Assembly (NCBI GenBank): GCA_027494035.1
Contig: JAOSJQ010000001.1
Location: 806,001-870,000 of the forward strand
Source: UTCFX2 sp002050125
GTDB taxonomy: Bacteria > Chloroflexota > Anaerolineae > Anaerolineales > UBA4823
Direction of reading: 5' to 3'
DNA length: 64,000 nt
Shown here: one piece after another, positions 36,824 to 46,324 of the stretch
Numbering within the stretch: position 1 is the stretch's first letter
Layout: each line of letters starts with the position of its first letter
Notes under the pieces: model-generated
Seen by the model: only the letters and a program-made list of their open reading frames with translations
Database searches by the model: none
What the model was told of the DNA's origin: nothing
Made by a program: the position numbers and the translations under genes

Positions 36824-37660
36824 CTAAATTATCTGCACCACTACCACGCCGACGTTGTCTTCGCCCCCGGCTGCGTTTGCCGCATCCACCAGTTTCTGAC
36901 AGGCGTCCTTGGGGTCTTTGGCGTTTTCGATCAGATCCACGATCCTGGCGTTCTCGTGCACCATCTCCCACAAACCATCGGAGCAGAGCAAGATGAAATC
37001 TCCGGGCTGGAGTTCCTTTTCGAAGAGGTCGATCTGCACCAGCCCTTTTTGCCCCAGAAATCGGAAGATCATGTTGCGGCGCGGGTGAGTATAAATCTCA
37101 TCCGGCAGGATTTGCCCCTCGCTGACAAGCGTGGCGACCAGCGAGTGATCGCGCGTGATCTGAAGCAGTTCGTGGTCGCGCAGCAAGTACCCCCGGCTGT
37201 CGCCTACGTTCGCAAAGAACGCCTGCGTACCGCGCAGCGCCACCATGGCGATGGTCGTACCCGCATTTGCAGCCTGCTTCGGCTTGTGCCGGGAATAGTT
37301 GAACACCACTTTATTGGCTTTCTGGATCGCGGATTTCGTGATCTTTTCCAGGTCGGTCTCCGCCGGTTCGGGCGCGGCATAATTCCCTGCGCGCACCGCT
37401 TTGACATCCGCGGCGGTCAGCACGAGCGTGGCGCGCGGATCCTTGGTCGCCAGCAGTTCGCCAAACTCAGACTTGATCGCCTCAACCGCCCAATAGCTGG
37501 CGTATTTGCCCCCCATGTGCCCGCCCATCCCATCGCACACGATGAAGAGACCGCTGGGCTGCTGCTTTGGCGGGGCAAAAATCTGCGACCAGACCGAGTC
37601 CTCGTTTTCCTCACGGAACATACCGGGATGGCTCAGCGAAGCGGCTTTTAACTTCAACAT
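36824..37660 (-). CDS. PP2C-type Ser/Thr protein phosphatase
   Basis: A 278-residue PPM/PP2C phosphatase. GMFREENEDSV (residues 12-23) and VCDGMGGHMGGKYAS give the metal-binding aspartates, FANVGDSRGYLLRD is motif 6-8, and LLCSDGLWEMV and GGEDNVGVVVV complete the set. It is followed after nine bases by the kinase-FGE gene on the same strand, the usual kinase/phosphatase pairing, in which it would reverse that kinase's phosphorylation. It is cytoplasmic with no membrane segment. Confidence 0.94.
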   Translation of the reverse strand: MLKLKAASLSHPGMFREENEDSVWSQIFAPPKQQPSGLFIVCDGMGGHMGGKYASYWAVEAIKSEFGELLATKDPRATLVLTAADVKAVRAGNYAAPEPAETDLEKITKSAIQKANKVVFNYSRHKPKQAANAGTTIAMVALRGTQAFFANVGDSRGYLLRDHELLQITRDHSLVATLVSEGQILPDEIYTHPRRNMIFRFLGQKGLVQIDLFEKELQPGDFILLCSDGLWEMVHENARIVDLIENAKDPKDACQKLVDAANAAGGEDNVGVVVVQII

Positions 37661-37735
37661 GAAATTTCCTCACCAGGTTTGGGATGATCAGGAAAATTCT
37701 ATCACAACTTTCCAGAAAGTCTCAAAAAATCTTGA

Positions 37736-38759
37736 TTATTGTCCCCAATTCGGTTGCCAGTCATCAAAATTGTTATCTGTAAGCTGGGTGATCTCGCTGC
37801 CGTCCGCCCGCATCACATAAATCTCGTGGTCGCCATCGCGCGATGAAGAGAAAACAATCCAGCCGCCATCCGGCGAAAAAGTGGGGACCGCTATTGTTGC
37901 CGCCAAACGTCAGCCGGCGTACCGCCCCGTCCTGGATTGAATAAAGATAAATGTCCCGCTCATTCCGCCATCCAGCGGAGAAAACCAGCCATCCCCCATC
38001 GGGCGACCAGTCGGGGCCGGCGTCGATCTCAGGCATATTTTCGGTCAACTGCCGGTACTCCCGGCTCGCGAGCGAAACCAAATACAGATTATCCATGCCG
38101 TTTTCCCGCCCCCGGAAAGCCAGCCACTGCCCATCCGGCGACCAGGCAGGGGCGAGCGCCTGTCCAGGAAAGTCAACCAGCGGGCGCGCCAAACTGTCGT
38201 GCACCAACAACGTCCAGATGGACCAATCCTCGCCCGCCTGCGCCAGCGCGAAGACAACGCGCCCGGCGTCTGGCGAAAACTTCGGAAACCGCACCTGCCC
38301 AATTCGTTCAGTCAGACGCCGTTCCTCTCCGCTTTTCAGATCACGCAGATAGATCTCAGGAAAACCATCCAAATCGGAGACAAAGACCAATTGGCTGCCA
38401 TCCGACGAGAGTGACGCCTCCTGGTCATGCGCCTGCTGATCGGTCAGACGCTGAAAACCGCCCCCATTGGCGTCGATCAGACATAACTGGCGAAATTCCC
38501 CAGGCTGGCAAGTGAAAACGATCTTTCCAGATCGCTCGCGCGAACCGACCGGTATCTGTGCAGTTGGAACGGCTGGATGATCGGTAGGGTTGGGTTGCGG
38601 ATCAGCCGGAATTTCAGCGGGCGCGGGCTCTGTCAACCGCGGCTCGGCTGTGAGAGTGGGTTGATCGCCCACAAGTGGATTGGGCGCTGACGGCTGGCAG
38701 GCGCCAGCCGTCAGCGCTGCCAGGCAGATCAAGCTCGCGATCTTCTTCCATGGTTTCAT
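37736..38759 (-). CDS. TolB-like beta-propeller lipoprotein; frameshift at about 37883-37886
   Basis: A secreted lipoprotein of about 340 residues after repair. The signal peptide ends near AALTAGAC (residue 21 or so), followed by a Pro/Thr linker. Five or six WD40/PD40-like repeats follow, each with a SPDG-type turn (SSDGSQLVFVSDLDG; SPDAGRVVFALAQ; SPDGQWLAFRGRENG; SPDGGWLVFSAG). Removing one C of a C4 run (37883-37886, G on the plus strand) continues the last blade as TFSPDGGWIVFSSSRDGDHE and adds a normal end at 37736. Start at ATG 38759 is preferred to 38771. Role outside the cell is unknown. Confidence 0.78.
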
Positions 38760-38945
38760 AGCTGGCAGCAATGCATTCCTGCCTCAATTCTAATCGCATT
38801 CTGAAACCCTAGATGAGACAAATGTCAAATCCATCTGTGCCGGACTGGTTTGCTTGATAGAATCAATCGCAGCGTTGGATAAAAGCCGCGCCCTTGGCGA
38901 ATCCGTTTGGATTGCCCGGCAGTTTGATTTCCTGGAACAGGCAGC

Positions 38946-39482
38946 ATGACATCTGAAACTATGGCTTGCATGGACCTCCCCAGAGAGGGCGGCAGCTACG
39001 CCCTCGAGCTAATCCTGCCCCAAGCTGCCCGTTTGCAGATCGGCAGGTTGGGCGTCTTTAACTTTCCCGCGGGGCATTACATTTATACGGGCAGCGCCTT
39101 CGGTTCCGGCGGGCTGCATGCCCGTTTGAACCGCCACCTTTCCCCCTCAACAACCCACAAATTACACTGGCACATCGATTACCTGCGCCAGGTTGCCAGC
39201 CCTTGCGCGCTGATCTTATTCTCCCATGAACCTGAAAGAGACGTGGAAACCCGGCTGGAATGTCTTTGGAGCCAGCTCTTTCTGCGGATGCCCGAAAGCA
39301 GTCTGCCAGCGTTCGGGTTTGGCGCGAGCGACTGCGCCGCCGGCTGCGGGGCGCACCTGGTCATGTTCCAAGCGCCGATCCTCCAACCGCTATTAGCGGA
39401 AGCGGCTGTCCGCCGCCGGATAGCCGCTTCCGCAGGGGTTCAAACGGATTTGCTGCGTTTCTATACCTTACTGGTAAAATGA
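38946..39482 (+). CDS. DUF123 / GIY-YIG-like protein
   Basis: A 178-residue protein with a DUF123 fold. GGSYALELILPQAARLQIGRLGVFNFPAGHYIYTGSAFGSGGLHARLNRH (residues 15-64) and LHWHIDYL are characteristic, with a CAAGCGAHL cysteine cluster near 135. DUF123 is found alone or at the C-terminus of endonuclease III and is related to GIY-YIG nucleases; its catalytic role is not proven. Three ATGs are in frame near the start (38946, 38964, 38970). The first is used. Confidence 0.78.
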   Translation: MTSETMACMDLPREGGSYALELILPQAARLQIGRLGVFNFPAGHYIYTGSAFGSGGLHARLNRHLSPSTTHKLHWHIDYLRQVASPCALILFSHEPERDVETRLECLWSQLFLRMPESSLPAFGFGASDCAAGCGAHLVMFQAPILQPLLAEAAVRRRIAASAGVQTDLLRFYTLLVK

Positions 39483-39532
39483 TCGCAGCAACCAGCGAGT
39501 TGCATGGATAAGCTCAACTTTCGGAGTGTATT

Positions 39533-40090
39533 TTGAAAAAATATCTACAGGATTACTTTTGGTTGTTCTTGGTTGCGGGAATCATTGTAGCGGTAGACCA
39601 GTTGACCAAAGCCTGGATTCGCCAGAACCTCGTGCTTGGCGAGGTCTATCTCCCTGAATTCTGGCTTACAAATTATGCCCGCATACTTTATTGGAAAAAC
39701 ACCGGCGCCGCCTTTGGGATATTCCAGAACTTAGGTGGAGTCTTCACGGTTCTCCCATTCATCGTATCGGGCGCGATCCTGTACTACTTTCCCCAAGTCC
39801 CGTCCCAAGACTGGCTCATTCGCCTGGCGTTGGGGATGCTGTTCGGAGGCGCAATCGGGAACCTAATCGACCGCCTGACCCTGGGATATGTAACCGATTT
39901 TATCTCGCTCGGTGAATTTCCGGTTTTTAACATTGCCGATGCGAGCATATCAATTGGGGTGGTGGTGCTCTTTATTGGGATGTGGGTTCAGGAGCGCCGC
40001 AAAATGAATGCCTCCAAATCAACCGAAGATGATTCAAGTGGTTCAAACATCGCCGAATCCACCCAATCTTCCGAGGGAAATTCAGGGTGA
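39533..40090 (+). CDS. lspA: Lipoprotein signal peptidase (signal peptidase II)
   Basis: A 185-residue aspartic protease that cleaves prolipoproteins. Four hydrophobic helices are present. The catalytic aspartates lie in GNLIDRLTLGYVTDF and FNIADASISIG (near residues 105-140). The start is TTG at 39533 giving KKYLQDYFWLF; no ATG fits. The last 25 residues are a Ser/Glu-rich tail beyond the normal end. Its stop overlaps the rluD start by four bases. Several lipoproteins in the window are its likely substrates. Confidence 0.92.
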   Translation: MKKYLQDYFWLFLVAGIIVAVDQLTKAWIRQNLVLGEVYLPEFWLTNYARILYWKNTGAAFGIFQNLGGVFTVLPFIVSGAILYYFPQVPSQDWLIRLALGMLFGGAIGNLIDRLTLGYVTDFISLGEFPVFNIADASISIGVVVLFIGMWVQERRKMNASKSTEDDSSGSNIAESTQSSEGNSG

Positions 40091-41019
40091 CTGACAGCCA
40101 GCCCACGGTGATCGATCTCACTTTCACCGCAGGACAACCAGAGCGGTTGGATAAATTTCTGACGGCGCACATGCCCGAATTCTCACGCACGCGCGTCCAG
40201 GACCTGATCAAAGACGGCTCGGTCACCGTGAACGGCGCGCCGCCGCGCAAAGCCGGGCAGATCCTGGAGACTAACGCTCACATCCGGGTGGTCCTCCCGC
40301 CGGTACAGCCCGGCGGAATCATCCCTGAGGCGATCGCCCTGGATATTATCTATGAGGACGACGACCTGATAGCGCTGAACAAGCCTGCGGGCATGGTCGT
40401 GCACCCGTCGGCAGGTCATTCATCCGGTACTCTGGTGCACGCGGCGCTCGCGCACGCGCCTCAAATGGACGGCATAGGCGGCGAAAAGCGCCCCGGCGTG
40501 GTGCACCGCCTGGATAAGGACACCTCCGGTTTAATTCTGCTCGCCAAAAACAACCGCGCCTACGTCTGGCTGCAGGATCAATTTCGGCGCAGAGAGATTC
40601 AGAAAGCCTATCTCGCATTGGTCGATGGACGCCCCCCGACACCGGACAGCAGGATCGAAGCTCCCATCGGGCGGGATGCGCGCACGCGCCGAAAAATGGC
40701 AATCGTCACCCCGGAGCAGGGTCGCCAGGCGGTCAGCGAATACCACACCCTGGAGACCTTCCCCAACCACACATTTTTGAAAATCCACCCGATCACCGGT
40801 CGGACGCATCAGATACGCCTGCATCTCGCATTTATCAATTGCCCGGTCGCAGGCGACACGGTTTATGGGCGCAAACGCTCGACCATCCCAGTCGCCCGGC
40901 ATTTCCTGCACGCCTGGCGGTTGACCCTGCGTCTGCCGGGGCAATCCAACCCGATCACTTTCGAAGCGCCGCTGCCGGAGGACCTCGAACGCCTGCTGCA
41001 ATCGCTGCGCCGCGCCTGA
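40087..41019 (+). CDS. rluD: RluD-family 23S rRNA pseudouridine synthase
   Basis: A 310-residue pseudouridine synthase. An S4 RNA-binding domain (RLDKFLTAHMPEFSRTRVQDLIKDGSVTVNG) is followed by the catalytic domain with NKPAGMVVHPS and the catalytic aspartate in HRLDKDTSGLILLAK near residue 143. HPITGRTHQIRLHL closes the active site. It modifies uridines of large-subunit rRNA. The GTG start at 40087 overlaps lspA, the same pairing seen in many bacteria. Target position cannot be told from sequence alone. Confidence 0.93.
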   Translation: MTDSQPTVIDLTFTAGQPERLDKFLTAHMPEFSRTRVQDLIKDGSVTVNGAPPRKAGQILETNAHIRVVLPPVQPGGIIPEAIALDIIYEDDDLIALNKPAGMVVHPSAGHSSGTLVHAALAHAPQMDGIGGEKRPGVVHRLDKDTSGLILLAKNNRAYVWLQDQFRRREIQKAYLALVDGRPPTPDSRIEAPIGRDARTRRKMAIVTPEQGRQAVSEYHTLETFPNHTFLKIHPITGRTHQIRLHLAFINCPVAGDTVYGRKRSTIPVARHFLHAWRLTLRLPGQSNPITFEAPLPEDLERLLQSLRRA

Positions 41020-41055
41020 CAGGCGCCGCCAAACTACGAAAATAAGGAGCCAGAG

Positions 41056-42090
41056 ATGCAAACCATCGATTTGCGATCCGATACGGTTTCGCTGCCCACC
41101 CCGGAGATGCGCCGCCGCATGGCAGAAGCCGAACTAGGCGACGACGTGTACGGGGAAGACCCCACCGTGAACCAACTTCAGGCGGAGACCGCCCGTTTGC
41201 TGGGAAAAGAAGCTGGGCTTTTTGTGCCATCGGGGACGATGGGAAATCTGGTTGGGATACTCGCCCACTGCACCCGCGGCGATGAGGTAATCCTGGGAAA
41301 CAAATCGCATACCTTCCTTTACGAAGCCGGCGGCATTTCGGTTTTGGGCGGGGTGCATTCTTGTCAGATTCCCAACCAGCCGGATGGCACGCTGCTTTTG
41401 GAGGAGATCGAAGCGGCGATCCGCCCGCCCGACCCCCATCATCCGATTACGCGCTTGATTTCAATCGAGAACACCCATAATCGCTGCGGCGGCGTGGCGC
41501 TAAGCCGCGAATACACCCAACAGGTCGGCGAACTGGCGCGCCAGCACGACCTGAAACTCCACCTGGACGGCGCCAGGTTGTTCAACGCCGCGGTTGCCTG
41601 CGGCGTTCCCGCCGCGAAACTTGCAGCGCCGGCAGACTCGGTCACCATTTGCCTGAGCAAAGGCTTATGCGCGCCGGTAGGTTCGGTTTTATGCGGCAGC
41701 CAGGAGTATATCCACCGGGCTCACCGTTTGCGCAAGATTCTGGGCGGCGGAATGCGCCAGGCTGGGGTGCTGGCCGCCGCCGGGCTGGTCGCGCTGGAAC
41801 AGATGACCAACCGGCTGGCGGAGGATCACCGCCGCGCCGCGCGCCTGGCAGACGGGTTGTCGCAGATACCGGGCGTGCAGTTCGACCCTGCCAAACCGCC
41901 AACCAACATGGTCTTCCTGGATCTCGAAGTCCCAATCACGTTGACAGCCGTCCAGGTCGCCGAGCTTTTGAAAGCCCGCGGCATTCAGGTCGGCGTGGTC
42001 GGACCCAGGCGGTTCCGCCTGGTGACCCATTATTGGATCGACGACGCCGCGATCGAACAGGTCATTTCCGCTTTTACGGAAATTCTGTAA
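41056..42090 (+). CDS. ltaE: Low-specificity L-threonine aldolase
   Basis: A 344-residue PLP enzyme that splits L-threonine or allo-threonine to glycine and acetaldehyde. IDLRSDTVSLPTPEMRRRMAEAELGDDVYGEDPTVNQLQ opens it, FVPSGTMGNL is the PLP phosphate site, and the PLP lysine is in CLSKGLCAPVGSVLCGS near residue 199. HLDGARLFNAAVA contains the cofactor aspartate. The ATG follows AAGGAG. It lies between rluD and the PNP gene, all on the plus strand. Confidence 0.93.
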   Translation: MQTIDLRSDTVSLPTPEMRRRMAEAELGDDVYGEDPTVNQLQAETARLLGKEAGLFVPSGTMGNLVGILAHCTRGDEVILGNKSHTFLYEAGGISVLGGVHSCQIPNQPDGTLLLEEIEAAIRPPDPHHPITRLISIENTHNRCGGVALSREYTQQVGELARQHDLKLHLDGARLFNAAVACGVPAAKLAAPADSVTICLSKGLCAPVGSVLCGSQEYIHRAHRLRKILGGGMRQAGVLAAAGLVALEQMTNRLAEDHRRAARLADGLSQIPGVQFDPAKPPTNMVFLDLEVPITLTAVQVAELLKARGIQVGVVGPRRFRLVTHYWIDDAAIEQVISAFTEIL

Positions 42091-42133
42091 AAACACAGCG
42101 CATGTTATAATATTCACAACTTAAGGTTAGAAG

Positions 42134-42977
42134 ATGACAGAATTTGTTACGCTTGCCCAAATCGATGAAGCCAGCGCCGCAGTGCGCGCCAGGCTGGAAG
42201 CGTCCCCGCGCGTGGGGATGATCCTTGGGTCCGGTCTGGGAAGTCTGGCGGATCAAATTGAGCAGCCTGTTCACATCCCTTATCGCCAAATACCGCATTG
42301 GCCCGTTTCGACCGTGATCGGACATGAGGGTCGCCTGGTAGCCGGGCAACTGGAAGGTCAACCGGTAATGGTAATGCAGGGTCGTTCGCATTACTACGAA
42401 GGTTACAGCATGTCTCAAATCACGCTGCCCGTGAGGGTGATGCGCCGTCTTGGGATCGACATCGTCATCATCACGAACGCGGCTGGAGGGGTCAACCCAA
42501 GTTTCGAACCGGGGCAGGTGATGCTGATCGTGGATCACCTCAACCTGATCGGTATGGCGGGCTTGAACCCGCTGCGCGGACCCAACCTGGACGAACTCGG
42601 ACCCCGTTTCCCCGGATATGAGCGTGCCGTATGACCCCGCGCTGCGCCAACTCGCCCTCGAAGCCGCGCAGGAAAAGGGCATCTTGCTCCAACAGGGCGT
42701 CTACGCCTCTCTGGCGGGTCCTTCCTTCGAAACCCCTGCCGAATTGCGGTTTCTGCGCAGCGCCGGGGCAGACGCGGTGGGTATGTCCACCGTCCCTGAA
42801 GTCATCGTTGCCCGTCACGCCGGCATGCGCGTCCTGGGCTTTTCCGGGATCAGCAATAAAGCGAACCTGGATGGCAGCACAATCACGACCCATGAGGAGG
42901 TCCTCGAAGCTGGAGAGAAAATTGCACCTCAGTTATTGAGCTTACTGCGCGGCGTTTTGCGCCGTCTATTTGCTTGA
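42134..42977 (+). CDS. Purine nucleoside phosphorylase; frameshift at about 42610-42615
   Basis: A purine nucleoside phosphorylase of the trimeric class, about 280 residues after repair. GMILGSGLGSLADQI holds the phosphate loop near residues 30-44. HWPVSTVIGHEGRLVAG and VVMQGRSHYYEGY are family segments, and NAAGGVNP is the purine site. Removing one base in CCCCGG (42610-42615) gives PRFPDMSVPYDPALRQLA and continues into VGMSTVPEVIVARHAGMRVLGFSGISNKA, the typical end. A TATAAT box is at 42106-42111. It cleaves guanosine or inosine for salvage. Confidence 0.9.
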
Positions 42978-43028
42978 TATTATTGGACAAAATTACCGGC
43001 TCTGGATTATCCCCTACCTTGGAGCGGC

Positions 43029-43745
43029 ATGGAGGAAGCACTCAGCTTTTTTCGCGCCTTTGAGATGTGGATTTACCTGCTTCTCGGGCTTGGGGGGTTG
43101 ATCTACATCAGGAAATTTATTCTTGCCTGGCAAGATTTGCGTGGAGCTACCTTTGGGCTTGAGCGTGAAAGCGCCCAGGCGCGATTAAACCAGTCTGCCA
43201 GCGTTCTTGTATTGTTTTTAACGATGATTTTGACCGAGTTTATTCTGGTTTCTTTTATTGCCCCCGCGATGCCCGGTATCGCTTCGCTGCCAACCCCCAC
43301 GCTCAATCTATTGGCGACCCCCACGACCACGCTGCTTGCCGGAACCCAGCAAACCGCCCCGGTTGGAGCTGCGACGCCCACGGGGCTGGCGGAAACCATC
43401 CCAGCCATCAGCAGCGGGTGCGTCCCCAACGAAGTCGAAATCGTCATCCCGCAAAATGGCGAAGAAATCCGCGGCGTGATCCCGGTGGTGGGCACCGCCA
43501 ACACCCCGAATTTTGGCTTTTATAAATTTGAGATCAAGAGACCGGAAGAAGCCGTGTGGCTCACAATCCAGGCGGGAAATGTCCCCATCGATAACGGAAA
43601 ACTCGGCGATTGGGATACCTCGCGCCTTTCTCCGGGCGAGTACCAGTTGGCTCTCGTCGTGGTTGATAATCAGGCAAAACCATCCGAGCCCTGCATTGTA
43701 CAGGTGCGCGTTTCTCCCCCTCCCGAGGTCACTCCCGGTCCCTAG
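43029..43745 (+). CDS. Membrane-anchored protein with Ig-like extracellular domain
   Basis: A 238-residue protein of unknown function. Two hydrophobic segments lie near residues 12-28 and 58-80. A Pro/Thr-rich linker (PTPTLNLLATPTTT) follows. Residues 135-230 resemble a small beta-sandwich: CVPNEVEIVIPQNGEEIRGVIPVVGTAN, then GFYKFEIKRPEEAVWLTI and LSPGEYQLALVVVDNQ, similar to Ig-like or Big-type domains. Two cysteines could pair (CVPN and EPCIVQV). It would be exposed outside the cell. Neighbours give no clear functional clue. Confidence 0.6.
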   Translation: MEEALSFFRAFEMWIYLLLGLGGLIYIRKFILAWQDLRGATFGLERESAQARLNQSASVLVLFLTMILTEFILVSFIAPAMPGIASLPTPTLNLLATPTTTLLAGTQQTAPVGAATPTGLAETIPAISSGCVPNEVEIVIPQNGEEIRGVIPVVGTANTPNFGFYKFEIKRPEEAVWLTIQAGNVPIDNGKLGDWDTSRLSPGEYQLALVVVDNQAKPSEPCIVQVRVSPPPEVTPGP

Positions 43746-43760
43746 AAGGTATGCCTAGCG

Positions 43761-44303
43761 ATGCCAGAAATCCAAATCCGTCCCGTTTTGCCAGGCGATA
43801 TCGCCGAGTTGATCGAACTGGATCATTCGTATTCCAGCGATCTGGTCTGGCAAATGGATTTCAAACACGACCGCCTGCATGGTCAGATCAATATTGCGTT
43901 TCGCAAAGTGAATCTGCCCCGCTCGGTGCGCCATGAAGTCCCGCGACCGCCGCGCACCCTGGCGGATGACTGGCAGCGCTTCTCCGGCATGCTGGTGGCA
44001 GCCATCGAGGAGCAGCCGGTTGGGTACATCAGCATCCTTCTGGATCCCATCACACGGGCTGCCTGGATCCCCGACCTGCTGGTCAACCGTCCGCTGCGCC
44101 GTCAGGGCATCGGAAGCGCATTGCTGCTCTCCGCCGCGGACTGGGCAACCACCAAAGACAGCCGCGATATGGTGCTGGAAATTCAGCCGCGCAACGGACC
44201 TGCCATCGAAATGGCGCTCAAGCTGGGCTTTGAATTCTGCGGTTACAACGATTTTTACTACCCGGTTAATGAGATCGGATTGTTCTTTCGGAAATCCTTT
44301 TAG
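43761..44303 (+). CDS. GNAT family N-acetyltransferase
   Basis: A 180-residue GNAT acetyltransferase. Motif A (LLVNRPLRRQGIGSALLLSAADWA near residues 110-133) is the acetyl-CoA pyrophosphate loop with the QGIGSA signature. VGYISILLDP is the preceding strand. Acceptor cannot be read. The protein begins PEIQIRPVLPGDIAEL, the usual entry. It lies 16 bases after the Ig-like gene. Confidence 0.85.
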   Translation: MPEIQIRPVLPGDIAELIELDHSYSSDLVWQMDFKHDRLHGQINIAFRKVNLPRSVRHEVPRPPRTLADDWQRFSGMLVAAIEEQPVGYISILLDPITRAAWIPDLLVNRPLRRQGIGSALLLSAADWATTKDSRDMVLEIQPRNGPAIEMALKLGFEFCGYNDFYYPVNEIGLFFRKSF

Positions 44304-44350
44304 TTTGCGATGAGCTGCCGCTTTGCAGCCTTATTGACCACCTTATTGAA

Positions 44351-46324
44351 ATGCACGATCTGTTGATCAGTTCGCTCCGAACGTTAAATAGCTTTCTTGC
44401 AGCCGGGATCGCCATCACAGCCTTCTCGCTGCTGCTCTATGCCTTATCGTTCAACTTGCGCGATTGGGTGGCGCGCTCGTTTACAATCATCCTGGCGTGT
44501 GTGGTAACCGTGTTCGTTGGCGAGGCGTTGAGCAGCGTCGCGCCGACCCAGGAGCTGCTGGAGTTCTGGCTGCATTTTCAATGGGTGGGCATCATCATCC
44601 TTCCCGCGGCTTACCTGCATTTTTCAGACGCCCTGCTCGCCACAACCGGACGACCATCGCGGGGACGGCGCCGCATCGCCATCCGCCTGATGGATCTGAT
44701 CGCGATTGGCTTTTTGCTGGCGCTGCCAACTGGCTTCCTGGTAGGACCCATGGTCGCGGAGGCGGTCCCGATCCCCCATCTTCAGCGCACCGGGGTGACC
44801 TGGGTGTTTGCGCTGTTTTACGCCATCGCCATGCTGGTTTCCTGGATCAACTTCTGGAGAGCCTACAAACGCACCGTGACGAGCACAACCCGGCGCCGAA
44901 TGACCTACCTGATCGCCGGGGCGCTTGCGCCTGCCTTGGGTTCATACCCATACCTCCTTTTCGGTTCGGGGATCGCTGCCCGCTCTCCGTTGTTGTTCTG
45001 GTTCACGGTAACCTTCAGCAATCTGTTGATCACTTTCCTGTTGGTGCTGATGGCTTACGCGGTCGCGTTTTTTGGCGTTCCCTGGCCAGACCGGGTAGTC
45101 AAACGCCGCTTATTCAAATGGCTGATGCGCGGACCGGTCACCGCTTCCACGGTCCTGGTTTTAACCACCACTTTCCGCCGTTTGGGTGTGCGCGCCGGGG
45201 TGGATCTTTCGGCGATTATCCCGGTGATCATGGTCGGCGCGATCCTGTTGTTGGAGCATTTAATTACCCTGGTCGCCCCCATCTGGGAACGCTGGCTTTT
45301 CTTTGGAAAAGACCGATCGGAAATGGAACTTTTGCAAACGCTTGACGAACGTTTGCTCACCCTGGGAGACCTGCAGCAGTTTTTAGAGGCAATTCTGGCG
45401 GCGGTGTGCGACCGCCTACAGGCGCCTCAGGCTTTTATCGCTACCCTGGGATCTCAAGAGATCGAGACTTTGATCATCGTAGGAGGTGAAAAATCGCTTA
45501 AGAATGAAGATTTTCCGGTCAGTTCAATTCGCGCCGCCGCCAGCGATGGCGGCAGCCGTCCGCTGTTCGCCTGGGGCGATTACTGGATCGTTCCATTAAC
45601 GGACCTGGACGACCAACCGAACGATCTGATCGGCTTGCTGGGCGTCTGGCGTCATCCGGATCAGGAACTCGATCACGAGCAGTTGGACGACCTGTTGCTA
45701 TTGAGCCGCCGGGCAGCCCTGGCAATCGGCGACCGCTACCGCCAGGAGCAGGCGTTTAGCTCGTTAGAAGAGCTCTCGCCAGAAATCGAGATGATCCAAC
45801 GCTTGCGCGCCGCTTCGCGCTACGCCGGCACGGACGTGCTGACTTCGCCGGAAATTCCCATCAAAGAAAGCGACCTCTCTTCGCTCGTAAAAGATGCCCT
45901 GACCCATTATTGGGGGGGTCCCAAGCTGACCGGCAGCCCGCTGCTAAATTTGCGGGTTGTGCGGCAAACCGCTCAGACGCAAAAGGAAAGCTCGATCAAC
46001 GCCCTGCGCTCGATTTTGCGCAAGGCGATCGAGCACGTCCGCCCGGAAGGAGAAAGGCGCTTTACAGCGGATTGGATTTTGTATAATATATTGGAAATGA
46101 AGTTTCTCGAAGGTCGCAAGGTTCGGGAAGTCGCCATGCGGCTGGCAATGTCCGAAGCCGACCTCTACCGCAAACAACGCGTGGCAATCGAGGCAGTCGC
46201 ACAGGCAATCATTGAAATGGAACAGGATGCGCTCCGGGAGGGATCGCTGCCTGGTCTAGACGATCTGAATTTCAAACAAAAAATCGAGGAATATGCACGG
46301 GGAGGAGTTCTTAATGGTGAATAA
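44351..46324 (+). CDS. Membrane sensor: multi-TM domain, GAF domain and C-terminal HTH-like region
   Basis: A 657-residue protein. Residues 1-320 contain nine or so hydrophobic helices like the 7TM input domains of bacterial sensors. Residues 340-465 look like a GAF domain (LQQFLEAILAAVCDRLQAPQAFIATLG). There is no histidine-kinase or cyclase module. Residues 585-615 read GRKVREVAMRLAMSEADLYRKQRVAIEAVA, which resembles a sigma-region-4/LuxR-like helix-turn-helix. This makes it a candidate membrane-bound one-component regulator. Its last codons overlap the S1-protein start by 11 bases, so the two are translated together. Function is inferred from domains only. Confidence 0.65.
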   Translation: MHDLLISSLRTLNSFLAAGIAITAFSLLLYALSFNLRDWVARSFTIILACVVTVFVGEALSSVAPTQELLEFWLHFQWVGIIILPAAYLHFSDALLATTGRPSRGRRRIAIRLMDLIAIGFLLALPTGFLVGPMVAEAVPIPHLQRTGVTWVFALFYAIAMLVSWINFWRAYKRTVTSTTRRRMTYLIAGALAPALGSYPYLLFGSGIAARSPLLFWFTVTFSNLLITFLLVLMAYAVAFFGVPWPDRVVKRRLFKWLMRGPVTASTVLVLTTTFRRLGVRAGVDLSAIIPVIMVGAILLLEHLITLVAPIWERWLFFGKDRSEMELLQTLDERLLTLGDLQQFLEAILAAVCDRLQAPQAFIATLGSQEIETLIIVGGEKSLKNEDFPVSSIRAAASDGGSRPLFAWGDYWIVPLTDLDDQPNDLIGLLGVWRHPDQELDHEQLDDLLLLSRRAALAIGDRYRQEQAFSSLEELSPEIEMIQRLRAASRYAGTDVLTSPEIPIKESDLSSLVKDALTHYWGGPKLTGSPLLNLRVVRQTAQTQKESSINALRSILRKAIEHVRPEGERRFTADWILYNILEMKFLEGRKVREVAMRLAMSEADLYRKQRVAIEAVAQAIIEMEQDALREGSLPGLDDLNFKQKIEEYARGGVLNGE

